64,000 nt of DNA, taken from contig JAACMV010000020.1 of assembly GCA_010909725.1 (NCBI GenBank), positions 1 to 64,000 of the forward strand, written 5' to 3'. Shown piece after piece: positions 52,762-63,927 of the stretch. Positions within the stretch are counted from its first letter, which is position 1. Each line of letters starts with the position of its first letter. The position numbers were made by a program, and so were the translations under genes. The notes below the pieces were generated by a model. The model was not told the origin of the DNA, did no database searches, and was given only the letters and a program-made list of their open reading frames with translations. This stretch comes from Picochlorum sp. 'celeri' (Eukaryota; Chlorophyta; Trebouxiophyceae).

Positions 52762-52852
52762 TGTTAGACAGGAATCATAACCACTAGACCATTCGAACTG
52801 ACGAGTGCAATGCACTTGTTCGAACCCAGAATTGAACTGGGGACCTCCTGTG
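52762..52852 (-). tRNA. Permuted tRNA-Val(AAC): 3' half precedes 5' half
   Basis: On the minus strand the 3' half (52852-52818) reads C38, ACAGG, AGGTC, T arm CCCAG-TTCAATT-CTGGG and acceptor TTCGAAC, followed by A73. After a 19-nt spacer comes the 5' half (52798-52762): acceptor GTTCGAA, TG, D arm GTCTAGTGGTTATGAT, T, CCTGT and loop CTAACA. Joined at 37/38 the loop is CTAACAC, anticodon AAC. Acceptor (7 bp), anticodon (5 bp) and T (5 bp) stems are all perfect, total 73 nt. The spacer folds as AGTGC-ATT-GCACT. Same architecture as the tRNA-Val(CAC) gene, which points toward it on the opposite strand. Confidence 0.9.
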
Positions 52853-53145
52853 AACCATTGTATGTGCTAGAAGCAGAATTTTCTCTCTTCCATATACCTG
52901 TGAAATGGCGTGGCGACAGATATTTTTGCTTTGTTAGACGCATTCGATCGTCTGAACTTCGTCAACCGAACTGAAACACAGTCTCAGGATACATAATAGT
53001 ACTTTGCGTGGGATATCACAAGGTGTTGAGCAACAAGGAGTCATCAAAGTTCCGACAAAGAAAACAGGACATCTCGAGACAGGTGTTGCATTCATGTCTA
53101 TCCATGCGTGCGTGGAATGGCACATATTCAAATAAAATACTTCAA
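52853..53145. other. Upstream region of RRP8 and of minus-strand tRNA
   Basis: No separate gene. In-frame ATGs for RRP8 occur at 53104 and 53146. Confidence 0.4.
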
Positions 53146-53928
53146 ATGAAGGATTCGTCCAAGAAACACACAAAGAAGGGGAACAAGAGGCACAAGAACA
53201 CTCTACACTCTGTTAGGTCGCATGCAGGGAACAAGAAGAAGAGTGTTCTGCAGTCGTTCAAAGAAAAACTACAAGGTAGTAAATTTAGATGGTTGAATGA
53301 AGTCCTATATACCAGGAGTGGTGATGAGGCTATGGTCTTGCTACGGGAGAATCCTGAACTGTATCGTGAATATCACCAAGGATTCAGAGAACAGACGAAG
53401 CAATGGCCGGAGAGACCGGTGGACAAAGCTATTGAATGGTTATCCAAACGCCCTGAAGAGTGGAAGGTATTGGATCTCGGTTGCGGCGATGCTGAAATTT
53501 CAAGGCGAGCCAAGCAGGAAAATATTCAGAACTTTGACCTGTCCTCGTCAGCTCCAAACGTCACTGTCTGCAACATAGCATCATTACCACTAGAAGACGA
53601 GTCTGTGGACGCCGCTATATTCTGTTTGTCGCTGATGGGAACAGATTATGGGTCTTTTATCGAAGAAGCCATGAGGGTGCTGAAGGAGAAGGGCTGGCTC
53701 TGGATTGCAGAGGTCCAAAGTAGGTGCATGGATGACCAGGGCAATAATCTGGTCCATGAACTGATTTGTGCCATCGAAGCTTTAGGATTCGATCTAAGGT
53801 CAAAAACAGTCGATCAAAACAGCCATTTTTTCACGATTGTACTGCAAAAGAAGAAGAACAAGAAGAGCAAGAAGAATTTGGTTGTCGATTGGCCGGTTCT
53901 CAAGGCTTGCACATACAAGAAACGCTAA
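53146..53928 (+). CDS. RRP8: Ribosomal RNA-processing protein 8 (25S rRNA methyltransferase)
   Basis: SAM-dependent nucleolar methyltransferase (m1A in 25S/28S rRNA; called nucleomethylin in animals). 260 residues from ATG 53146; the next upstream ATG at 53104 would add 14 residues. The basic N-terminus (MKDSSKKHTKKGNKRHKN) suits a nucleolar protein. Catalytic core: SKFRWLNEVLYT, YREYHQGFREQTKQWPERPV, VLDLGCGDAEIS (motif I), FDLSSSAPNVTVCNIASLPL, SVDAAIFCLSLMGTDY, SHFFTIVL. The C-terminus VLKACTYKKR matches the RRP8 CxYKxR end. Short for the family because the N-terminal extension is reduced. Confidence 0.93.
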   Translation: MKDSSKKHTKKGNKRHKNTLHSVRSHAGNKKKSVLQSFKEKLQGSKFRWLNEVLYTRSGDEAMVLLRENPELYREYHQGFREQTKQWPERPVDKAIEWLSKRPEEWKVLDLGCGDAEISRRAKQENIQNFDLSSSAPNVTVCNIASLPLEDESVDAAIFCLSLMGTDYGSFIEEAMRVLKEKGWLWIAEVQSRCMDDQGNNLVHELICAIEALGFDLRSKTVDQNSHFFTIVLQKKKNKKSKKNLVVDWPVLKACTYKKR

Positions 53929-53953
53929 TCCTGTAATTATTTTAAATATAGCT

Positions 53954-55976
53954 ATGAGATTGCTTCTGTTTGTAGTATTCTTGGCCGACCGCGTGTTCGG
54001 TGCAAGTGTGCATACGGCTTTTCCTGCGGAATGTGGTCAGTATTTCGTGTGGCAAAGTTTAGGTACGTCGAGTCCGCACTGAAAGAGATGAAAGATTATT
54101 CTTTAGATGATAAGTTGCCACACGTGCAGGCATGGTCTACAGCCACAGGAAGGCCGGGCAACCTGGCCCATTGACTCGGATCGTGAGTTGCACGGAGGAG
54201 CAATGGGATCAGATGCCAGAGGAAGCTAAGAGCTTGGTGAATTCACACGTGGCTCCATCGTACACGCATCATCCCAGGACTGGCGATGTATATCCCGCGT
54301 ACAACAAGCCGGTTGCTGTGATTGATTTCCTCGCACGGACAGACGTGAAGGAGGACTATGTTCTGATCATCGATGCAGACATGATAATAAGGCGTCCATT
54401 TGTACCGGAGGAGCTGGGGGCATCGAAAGGTTGGGCCATCTCTGCTCATTTCGGGTATATGAAGGGGGTTGCGAATGAACTTGCTGATACACATATTCCA
54501 GAGGTTCATCCTAGGGAAGACTCTCTTGCAGGACCCATTGGGCGGAAGAGTGACGATGCAGGGGGATTTACGTTGATGAGTACGCAAGACTTGAGGCGTG
54601 TGGCGCCAATGTGGTTGAAATTCACAGAAGATGTTAGGGCAGACCCTGAAGCATGGCACTTAACAGGAGATGCATACAGTAAGAAGCCCGGTGATAAGCC
54701 GTGGATAAGTGAGATGTACGGATACAGCTTTGCGTGTGCGAAAGCCAATGTTTGGCACAAGACACCCCAGTCTCTAATGTTATATCCTGGATATGCCACT
54801 TCTGAGCCCCCACATGTGCTCCACTATGGTTTGTTGTGGCAAGTTCATAGCCCAGAGAAGGAATATTCATTTGATAAGCATTGGCACTTTGGATTTGACC
54901 CATTTATGTGTCCTCCTTGGAATCTTGAGGAAGAAAAGCCAAAGGGCGGAATTTTCCCTCATCCTCCCAGACCATCTAGCTTTAAAACCAAAGGAGCTGC
55001 ACTGCTTAGCGACCTCTTGTCTGTTGAAGTGCCTATCACGCTAAATGCAGCACTCTGTGAGCGACATAGGTCGCGTTGCATGCGAACCCCTCAGTTGGAG
55101 AAGGAATGCTCCAAAGTAGACGAATATGAAGAAGAATTGGAATCAATGTTGTCAGAAGTGCTGGACGTTTTGCCAGATTCTTGCACCGACTCACATACGA
55201 AGTGTCAGCAATGGGCCGAACAAGGAGAGTGCGACAATAATTCAGCATATATGTTCAAAAATTGCAGGAAGTCTTGCAAGCTCTGTGTCACAAGAAGGTC
55301 TGGCCTTGAATCGCAGGATAGTTCAGTCATAAGAGCCTTTGAATTGAATGAACAGGACAGAGCTGTTGAAGAAAGCGATCAAACCTTCACACACACACCT
55401 AAGAGGCATGCTATCAAAATAAAACCGATACTCGATGCCTTTGATTCAAATGAGCTGCATGAGCAAGAGCAGCAGCAACAAGTGCAGCAGCAGCAAGTGC
55501 AGCAACAACAAGTGCAGCAACAACAAGTGCAGCAGCAGCAAGAGCAGCAGCAGCAGCAAGATGGCGAGGCACAAGATGCTGAGAAGGATGCATCTTCTTC
55601 CACGAATAATATGCAAATGTTGCTGGAGACCAAAATAATTCCAGAGTTAAAAGCACGTTGCAAGAAGTTTCCGTCATGGACTTCATCTCAGGTGGAAAGA
55701 TGTATTTCGTTTGCAGAGGATGGTATTGAATATGATCCACAGATATTTGATATTGACGATGATGATGACTTTTTCTCGTCGTCATCGGGCAGTAATTATT
55801 TCAATCTTGGAACCAGAGAATCAAATGCATTCCTTCCAAGTGGACGTACTCTGCTCATGGTCCTCATCTTAGGAGGAATGGTATACAGTGGAAGTAAAAT
55901 CATAAACAAGAACAAGAATGTTCAGTCGATGTTGTTGAAATTCAAATTGAAAAGAAAGAATCACCACATAGGTTAA
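53954..55976 (+). CDS. Peptidyl-serine alpha-galactosyltransferase (SERGT-like) with ShKT domain
   Basis: Likely adds galactose to serine in hydroxyproline-rich cell-wall glycoproteins in the ER/Golgi. Exons 53954-54062 and 54130-55976 with a 67-bp intron; 651 residues. Signal peptide MRLLLFVVFLADRVFGAS. Catalytic part: HTAFPAECGQYFVWQSLG across the splice, QPGPLTRIVSCTEEQ, YPAYNKPVAVIDFL, the metal-binding DADMI at D118-A-D120, WISEMYGYSFACA, LHYGLLWQ. Then a ShKT cysteine domain (CTDSHTKCQQWAEQGEC to SCKLC), a Gln-rich low-complexity tract, and a C-terminal membrane segment (LLMVLILGGMVYSGS) with a basic tail, giving type I topology. The domain order matches plant and Chlamydomonas SERGT1. 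Confidence 0.85.
55468..55562 (+). repeat. 15-bp coding minisatellite (Gln/Val tract)
   Basis: Repeated unit AGCAACAACAAGTGC and variants encode QQQVQ-type repeats between the ShKT domain and the membrane segment of the galactosyltransferase. CAG and CAA codons alternate, so length variation between strains is likely. Confidence 0.85.
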
Positions 55977-56015
55977 TACATGTAAATGATACCATTCATG
56001 ATTCTGAAGATATCT

Positions 56016-56852
56016 TCAGATCGATCTGGGTCGCAGTACTAGGTATAGAGCAGGACCAAGCACCGGGAAACAGGCCAGGATGGGAAGGAGTGTATCCTTA
56101 CCCTCCCATCTCCGCAATTTGGCATCGTTCTCCATCCAAAATGGTGCCAAGAAGCAGAGGGTAGTAAAATCTATGCTTGTCACATGCACAAACCTACTCA
56201 CTGAGAATAGTTGCAAATAATCGTTCCATTGGCCGCTTCCAGCCACTGCTGCACTCCAAAGACAATACAATGTTCCCCCCAAGATCCCCCATGCTGTAAT
56301 GGGACTTTCCATTCCTCGCGTGATTGAGTTTTTAAATCCCTCCACATCTTGGCCACCTGGAGGCATGTTTGGAGGTCCTCCGTCATCACTGGTAGAGGGG
56401 CCCCACAGCGCCATCCAGGGCAGCAACCCGAATGCGCCTATAGCATAGGACAGGGCCACGAATGGAAAGACTGGCAAACCTTTCCTCATTCCAGCAGGTA
56501 TCAACAGGGATGTGTAAATCAAAGGCCATAAACCCATCACATAAAAGAGAGATGTAAATACTGTATTAATTGAAACTCCATCGTCCTCCAGATTCAGAAA
56601 CTTTCTCAAAAAGTATTGATCCAAGGCGGGAGTCTGGTTCGGCGACAGGAAAACTGCGTATCCCAACAAGGCCCCCCAGAGGCCGAATAAACCAACACTA
56701 CCAATCACATTCCCGTTGTCCTCGATCACTTCAACTACATTATTCTTCTTCTGTGAAAATGTACGTGCTACACGTGAATACTGATGAGGCCGTTTGAGTA
56801 CTTTGTGGTAGACCGCCAGGCGTGGTGCAGCAGAATTCAACCTTGCAAACAT
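56016..56852 (-). CDS. Conserved membrane protein, DUF2834-like
   Basis: 278 residues from ATG 56852, single exon. The N-terminus MFARLNSAAPRLAVYHKVLK resembles an organelle transit peptide. Six or seven hydrophobic segments follow: GSVGLFGLWGALLGYAVFL, FTSLFYVMGLWPLIYTSLLI, PVFPFVALSYAIGAFGLLPW, AWGILGGTLYCLWSAAVAG, and at the C-terminus SIDFTTLCFLAPFWMENDA and LACFPVLGPALYLVLRP. The last two resemble a DUF2834-type region found in plastid proteins of green plants. Function unknown; likely a plastid membrane protein. Confidence 0.6.
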   Translation of the reverse strand: MFARLNSAAPRLAVYHKVLKRPHQYSRVARTFSQKKNNVVEVIEDNGNVIGSVGLFGLWGALLGYAVFLSPNQTPALDQYFLRKFLNLEDDGVSINTVFTSLFYVMGLWPLIYTSLLIPAGMRKGLPVFPFVALSYAIGAFGLLPWMALWGPSTSDDGGPPNMPPGGQDVEGFKNSITRGMESPITAWGILGGTLYCLWSAAVAGSGQWNDYLQLFSVSRFVHVTSIDFTTLCFLAPFWMENDAKLRRWEGKDTLLPILACFPVLGPALYLVLRPRSI

Positions 56853-56991
56853 GTTTTTTGTCACATTGATATGAGTCCTACGAAGATAGTCGTGAGTGTT
56901 ATCTCTTACTCAAATACTGTCGAGGACATTACCGATGAGTGGGCATTCTATAGCAATTTGCTAGATCCAGGGCGGGGTCAAGCCTGATGGC

Positions 56992-57013
56992 AGTGGCCAT
57001 GGCCATGGCCACT
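56992..57013. repeat. 22-bp perfect palindrome (GGCCAT-rich)
   Basis: AGTGGCCATGG followed by its exact reverse complement, in the divergent region upstream of the Sec1 gene. A similar GGCCGTGGCCATGG run lies at about 30791, upstream of the villin-headpiece gene. Confidence 0.5.
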
Positions 57014-57132
57014 CAAGTGTGCCCAGGCCTGGCCGTGGGGTGGCCAATGGTACTTGGCCATACTCGTACGATGGGGCATATGTAAATTCCCGTAGACAGA
57101 GGTATGATTACTTCCAAAATACTGGATCCAGA

Positions 57133-59209
57133 ATGGTCATCCGTATGAATTCCGACACGGAAACGACCTTGAGTGCGGTCACCAAAATGCACGTCCTGGA
57201 CGTGATGCTTGGGAGCGTTAAGGAGGATGGGGAATGGGCTGTACTGCTCCTGGATAAATTTACAACACGTATTATGTCCAATATCTGCGGGATATCTGAT
57301 CTGCTGGATTACGGTGTATCACGTGCGTCTGTTGCGGTCAAAACGTAGGTTCACTCGGAAGTAATATTTTCTATTTGTGCTTGCAGTGGTAGAGAATCTC
57401 ATGCAAGGAAACAGCCAAGGACGATACTCAGGTCAGGGGATTGGAGTGTACTTTGTGACCCCAACGGACGAGAATGTGAACGCTATTGTATCTATGAACT
57501 CAAAACGCTCTTGCTTTCGGAAGGTGCATATTTTCTTCTCGACCGCTCCCTCCCCACAGCACATTGAGCGGATCAAGAGATCTAGTCAATTGCTAAGTCG
57601 ACTTTGTACGCTGAAGGAGGCGAATGTTGAGTATGTGTTGTATCCTGATAGTAGAGGATTTCTCACAGGCCCTGAGGATGCACTTGTAACACTTTTGGGG
57701 GCTGGGGCGGAAATGGTGCAGCCAAGGTATGATGATGCTCTATCGATTATCTCTCAGAGGCTTGCATCGCTCTTTGTGACGATGAAGGAGATGCCTTCCA
57801 TTAGATACAGAGCGGCAGTTCCTCAGGGGGACGAGTTTCCCCACGGTTTAGACTCCAGGTTATTGGCGACCCAGCGAGTTGCCATAGAACTGTCAAACCA
57901 TTTGAATCATTTTCAGCAATTGAATCACGTTCCCGAGTGTGAAACCTGTGAGTTGATCATACTTGACCGAGGATTTGATGCAGTAGCTCCAGTCATCCAC
58001 GAGTGGACTTATGAATCCATGATACAGGATGTGCTGGAGAGCAATGGGACTCTCACTCAAGGAAGAGTTTTCCGATGTGAAGTTGTATCAGAAGCTGGAG
58101 TGTCAGAGGAAAAAGAGCATGTGCTCGATGAACGGGATGGTTTGTACATGGAGTTGCGCCACAAGCATTTTGCTGACGCATCGACACGTATCACCAACTA
58201 TCTAGATGAATTGATGAGGGGTGGCAAAATGTCGTCAATGTCAGTGAGGAATATGGATCTGAGGAGCATGGCAAAATTGGTGCAAAAACTGCCAAAGTAT
58301 CAGGATGATTTACGTACTCTGAATACGCATGTTGAGATTGCAAGTCGCTTGAATAAAGATATAGATGCTGGAAGACTTGCAGAATTTGGCACATTGGAAC
58401 AAGAAATAGTTTGCGGCGATGCAACATCAAAGGAGCTGATTTCATTTCTCTCTTCAAATCAATTGCTGGATAGATTTGACAAACTCCGATTACTTTTGTG
58501 TTACTCAGCAACCCATTTGGAAAAGTTAGATGAGGTCAGAGAAGCTCAATGGAGAAAATTGGCTAGATTACAAGAAAAAGACATGAAATGTATCACAAAT
58601 TTGGAATACCTGGGCCTTCCTGTCTGCAAAAGGAACAAGGGGGCATTGTCTGGGATATCATTTGGCAGGAAGAAAAAGAAGGTAACACGTCGAGACAGAA
58701 ACGTGTTTGGAATTAACAATCAGGACTATACATTGGCAAGATTCGTCCCTCTTCTGGCTGAAAAATTGGAGGAATTGATTTCTGGAAGGATGTCTGAGGA
58801 GCAGTATCCTTTTGTACAGGCTCCCAGAAGTCCTTCAGTATCCAACATATCCTTCAGCGATACAACGAGTTCTCGTGATGGCAGTCAGGTTAAAGAGTGT
58901 AAAGGAGCTGTGACGTCTTTTAGGACATTGCGATCGAATAGCACCTGGGTTGGCAAGGCCACAAATAACTCAAGCAATAACCAGAACACAAGGTCCGATC
59001 ACTCAGATGAAAAAGGTAGACAGAACTCAGGAAGGAAGGTCGCATCAGGGCAGGGAAGGTTATTTATCTATATCCTTGGAGGGTTTACCTATAGTGAGCT
59101 TAGAGTAGTACATCATTTGAGTTCAAAGTTGGACAAGGACATTTTCATTGGAGGAACATCAATGCTAAACCCTCGGTCATTTATTGATGATTTGTCTAAT
59201 CTGTCATGA
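57133..59209 (+). CDS. Sec1/Munc18 family protein (SEC1/KEULE-like)
   Basis: SM protein that binds syntaxins and promotes SNARE assembly in vesicle fusion. Exons 57133-57322 and 57387-59209 (64-bp intron); 670 residues. ATG choice: 57133 (MVIRMNSD) or 57145. Signatures: WAVLLLDKFTTRIMSNICG, GVYFVTPTDENVNAIV, KVHIFFSTAPSP, MKEMPSIRYRA, LIILDRGFDAVAPVIHEWTY, LRHKHFADAS, MAKLVQKLPKYQDDL, and the C-terminal IYILGGFTYSELRV. Closest in style to the plasma-membrane Sec1/Munc18/KEULE group rather than SLY1, VPS45 or VPS33. Its stop lies 8 bp from the 3' end of the convergent Aquarius gene. Confidence 0.9.
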
Positions 59210-59217
59210 TTTACGGT

Positions 59218-62200
59218 TTACATTGCATTTTGTCTCTTCCACTCTGCTTCCATATTTTTAACAATACTCGCCATGTGTGATATATCTTGAACGTGGAGGC
59301 TCTTGAGGGGCACTTCGTAGACTGATCTAGTCATTTCCATTTCACTATGCTCCCCTTCAACTAATGCTAGATGACTGGGTTTTCTCGTAGCTGGTCGAAC
59401 ACTGGCTTGAGTTCTTGGCATTGTTGAAATAAGTTTAGTCTACCAAAAACATAAAGCCCTAATCGAGCTCTTGAGAGAGCAACCACCAGCCTCCTCACAT
59501 CCCTCAAATGGCCCACATGCCTTGTTCGGACTAACGACAAAAGAACAAAGTCGTTTTGCTGGCCCTGGTATTTGTCAACAGTAGAAACACTGCCCGGCAT
59601 CCCAAATAATGGATGTCCAGCGCATTTCTGATGGAGGATATCACTCAGTAGTTGACACTGCCCGTTATATGTCGTCAAAATGGATATCTTCTTTGCTTCG
59701 TAACCTAACAGCCTCATGTACTGGTATAGAAGAACTATGTATTCAGCTTCCCCTAAATTTTGATAAAAATATGGCATTGGTTGACTTTCACCCTTCCAAG
59801 GAAATCCTCAACGTTCACAAACTGGCAAACAAATGCAAACCCTGGATTTGCATTGGCAAATTTCCCCATTGATGTTTGAGGCAGATTATCCAGTTCTCTG
59901 TACCTCCAATTAAATAGACTGGCCAAAACTGGGTCGACATCTACCTTGCATATTAAGTTGGATATAAGGAGTGTTCAGTCGAATCAATCTTGTAAAAAGA
60001 GACTGCTCAAACCTGCAGTAATTCTTCAGCAAAGGGTTTTTTACCACTGGAGGAAGCTGGTAGTGGTCACCAATCAAGATTAGCCGCTTTAGCCGACAAT
60101 TATCTTCCCGGTTTTGCTGCATTGTTAGTGGAAGAATTGATTCAATGTCAAGAATTTGTGCAGCCTCTTCCATCAAAATATTGTCAAAGGAAAATCCCAA
60201 GTCCAGAAATTCTTGCCTTTTGATTGCTGCATGTGTACAAGTCATGGCAATTACCTTGGCCTGCTTTGTCAACATATAATTAATTCTATTCTTCTGTGAA
60301 GTTAAAACCTCGAAGGGTCTCAAACCTTCCACTCGTCAAAGATACTTGAAATGACTCCGAATGCAGCCATAACAGAGTTCATGGAATCCTCATGATCGAT
60401 CATGACATTCTTCTGGGTTGTGTACTTCAGAAAGGGAAAATTCAGAAACTATAGTCCCGGCGTCTGTAGATGATTTGACGCGAGAAAGATATTTTTCCCA
60501 TCTAGGTAACACATGCATTTTCCAGAAACTCGCCACTAGTTTCACATGTGATTCACCGATGCTCTGGGACTTCAAGAGACTCTGCCAAGTCATGGATATC
60601 CATCAACAGCTCTACTAGTTCTTCTCAGCATTGCATTCACCCTGCCCGACTTGTCAAACTCTTCCTAGTTTCCAATAAGTCTTCTCAGTATCCAAGCCGG
60701 AGCATTTCACCATGCTAATATCTTTTAGTGACAGTTTCTGGAAAAATATCATTCAGGGCCTGATTCGAATGTGTAATAATCAGGGTTTCTTTCTTACTGT
60801 TATTGTGATATAACCCGTGCAGTATCTGTACGGCGACATCGGTTTTCCCAGACCCAGGTGGGCCAACTATCAAACTCAAACCGGGCTGCAATGCCCTCGA
60901 TATTGCTTGGACCTGGGTGGGAGTGAAACGCACAGCATTTCCTGCCCCTCCCACTGCATAGCTTTCCTTTCGCTTTGAAAAGGTTGATTCCACGATCATT
61001 TTGTACTGCTCTGTTTTTTCCCTCATGCCACATGCCAACTTGAGGCTTTCATCTGTGCAGAATGTCACTTTGAAAGGAGGTTGTTCGCCTCTGAATTCGA
61101 TGGAATGGTCTGGAAATGACTCGATGACATGCTCTTTGCTCAAAAATGTATCTTGATAATCGATTGTGTGAATGCATCGATCACTCATCGATAGAAATGT
61201 GGAGTCCTCTGGGTTACCGTAACCCAGTAAAGTGTCGGACAACCAGGGAGGCAAAGTGTCCCCTGCAATACTTTCACTTACGAGAGCATCACGAATGCTG
61301 TTCAAAACCGACTTGAAATTGTTTTCTCTCGCATCTCTTCGTATCACGATGTCAAAAAAAGGATAAATCGCAAGATTTCCATTAATCGCATCGTTGTGAT
61401 ACTGGACAGGATCAAATTCAACTGTGAAAGTCCGCTTAAAGCCCTTTCCTTCTCCAACCCATTCTCCTTCTTCTGTGAAGCAGTTCATTAAGTTGCCCTC
61501 TGCAAAATATTCCGATATTAGATTTCAGTTGTCAATTGTGTTCTATTCTGACGCGAAACTCACCTTCATCTCTAACTTCATGAATCTCACATCCACGAAT
61601 TGCCCTCACACAAGACTGGAGATATCTCATGTCATCTACTGATTCTTCAACACTCGGTAGATTATGCTTCAAGCTCACTAAGAACAGAATATCGTGCTGC
61701 TTCAATTGGTCCCATTCCCTCTTTAATCTCTCAGGCATTGCCCTTGTTGTGATGGAGAATTCTGCCCTAACAAGGGCAGGGAAATCCCAGCCAACATTAG
61801 ATGGCCTAACCTCAGCCATGCTGAATCCCTCTACTTCTTGACTCATTTTGGACCATCCAGAAAAACTGGGTTTTCCGGCATCGTTGGTATAAGGTGACAG
61901 CCTCTTGATAACATCAATCAAATTCTGACATACATCATAGCCGGTTTCAGTTAAATACAGTGTGAAATTTCGCTCGAGATAATCTGGCAAAGAAAGAAAC
62001 TGTAAGTTAATTTTGGGCAATGGATATACAGAGTGTGTTGCTTCATTAACGTTAGGGATCAACGATTGATCGATGATAAGTTTCTCGTCCGGGTAGATGG
62101 GTAAGTTTTCCACTGCCCGCCTCCCTGCGGAAGGCAACTTCAGTTCCTCCTCGAATATGGTCTCCAACAAGTTTCTGCCGAATAATTCGTAGTCTTGAGT

Positions 62201-63594
62201 CCTGGCGAGTTTCAATTGGTCACAAACCAGCTTCTTAATATCATCATCACTCATCTTTGCCAGATACTTCTTCATTTTATCTGTAGAACAGAGATCCTTG
62301 GCGGAAGAAAATGAGGTCTCTTTCAAGTCCTCCCAAAAGGAGAAAAACAATCTTTCAATCTTTTGTGTGTACCCATAGAAAGACCTCATTGCTTGCTCAT
62401 ACGATATTACCTCTCCAGTCAGATTGTCTACAGCAGCATCCAGGGAATCAAACAGAGATGATATGTATGCATGCAAGCATTCAGTCTCATTAGTTTTGAG
62501 CATAGCTTTGCAACACTGCAACTTGGCCCTAAAATTGCAGCGAACTAAATAGGTGGCAAAAAATCTTCTAGTGGGCAGTTGAGATATGATATCCTTTAAG
62601 AATACTAACGCTGCTTTCATGTAGCTCAAAGAGTGGGCACATGCCTCACCTTCAGACCTCTTGAATGACTCAATCACATCATCTACAAGCCATGGCAGGA
62701 ATTTGGCTTCTATTGAATCGAAGACAGATGCTCCTGAATGTTGTTTCTTTATTTTGCTTTCTTTTTTCAGTAGATGTCTCCACTTTTTTGCCAATTCTGG
62801 TCTGGTCTGAAGTTCAAGTTGCCTCCTTTCTTCTGGGAGTTGAGACCACATCGCCAAACTGCATATTTTCATCACGCAGGGCCGCACAATTGTATTCTCC
62901 AAAGATTGAATGGCATTGGAAAGAAATTTCATCGCAAGTGTTGCTTCAATAATACTGAAGCGCCCTTCGTACAGAAAGCACAAAACTTGTTTGAAGAATT
63001 GCTCAAACATTCCTTCTGCATAGCTTGTCACCGGCTCCCATGCAGTGGGAAGGGCCTGATCAAACTTCTCGTTTAACATTAGCATCATCGACATCAGAAA
63101 AGATGACTTTTCTAACCCTTGATCAAAATAGGGGAGTAGAACGTCCTCAAGCAGTCCATGGAACTCCAAATTCTGAACAGTCTTCACAGACGGATAGACT
63201 TTGCCATCTCCCAGCATCTCTTTGTATATGTTATCTACGCTTTGCAGGCGAGACCATGGCTTCTCGTCCTTCATCCCTACATTTTCGCTCCCTGTGACTG
63301 GACTGACCTTGCTCCTCTTCCGTGTCTCTTTTCCAACTGCAGGCTCTGTTATATCATCAGCTACTCGCTTCTTTTTCAAACCATTCTGCATGATAATTTT
63401 CTGCGTCAGTCATGATCAATATAAACGATGCATCTTTTCAGACTCGGACATACCACTTCAACCTCCGACTGCAACGCTTCGGCCAGTCTGGCTACGAGTA
63501 TTTCCTTTTTTCCTTTGCTAGGCAATCCTAATTTTTGTAATCTATCTCGGAGCTCTGCAACCTTGAGGGTTCTGATATCTTCCTTTGCATCCAT
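59218..63594 (-). CDS. AQR: Spliceosomal RNA helicase Aquarius (AQR/IBP160), 3' half frame-broken
   Basis: SF1-type helicase that binds introns upstream of the branch point. Exons: 63454-63594, 61564-63385, then from 61499 down. Exon 1 encodes a SAP motif ([16 protein letters not shown]), not usual in Aquarius, so the first exon is tentative. Exon 2 is the ARM-like region with [14 protein letters not shown] and [14 protein letters not shown]. The helicase core has [16 protein letters not shown], Walker [24 protein letters not shown]-like [47 protein letters not shown] and [14 protein letters not shown]. From about 60745 to 59380 the frame changes at least eight times, mostly by one base in homopolymers; an in-frame stop also occurs. 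Either consensus errors or a decaying gene. Confidence 0.82.
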
Positions 63595-63927
63595 CGTACC
63601 ATAAACTAATCAACACCGCATGAGCGACCAGCCGTTTTCTCAGGCTTGTCAGAATGACAAGATCAGGAAATGTTACAGTAAGAATATATCATTTTAACAT
63701 CATTTGGTTCAGTTGATGATCTTCTCATATTCATGAACTCCAAACCAAATGGATATCTAATTAAAGAAGCATCCAAGTAATAATCCATATCGAATTCATT
63801 CTTTCTGCATTTGAATCATTCATTATCATTATTTCCATGTAGTTCTTCTGTGGCAGAAGTGCTGGAGCTGCACCATTCATCCCGCTGACTGATCAATGGA
63901 CCTAACAGACGAGTTCAAAAAGGAACG
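63595..63927. other. Divergent region between Aquarius and PIG-L
   Basis: 333 bp, AT-rich, between two outward-facing starts. No gene or clear motif seen. Confidence 0.5.

Noticed and set aside
60295..60345. A 32-nt micro-intron in Aquarius (GTTTGAG...CACAG), with similar 32-nt candidates at 18858-18889 and upstream of 19471
   Set aside because: In Aquarius the supposed intron codes for residues ([12 protein letters not shown]) that align with the family, so it is a one-base frameshift. The other two cases have no homology support, and all firm introns here are 63 bp or longer.
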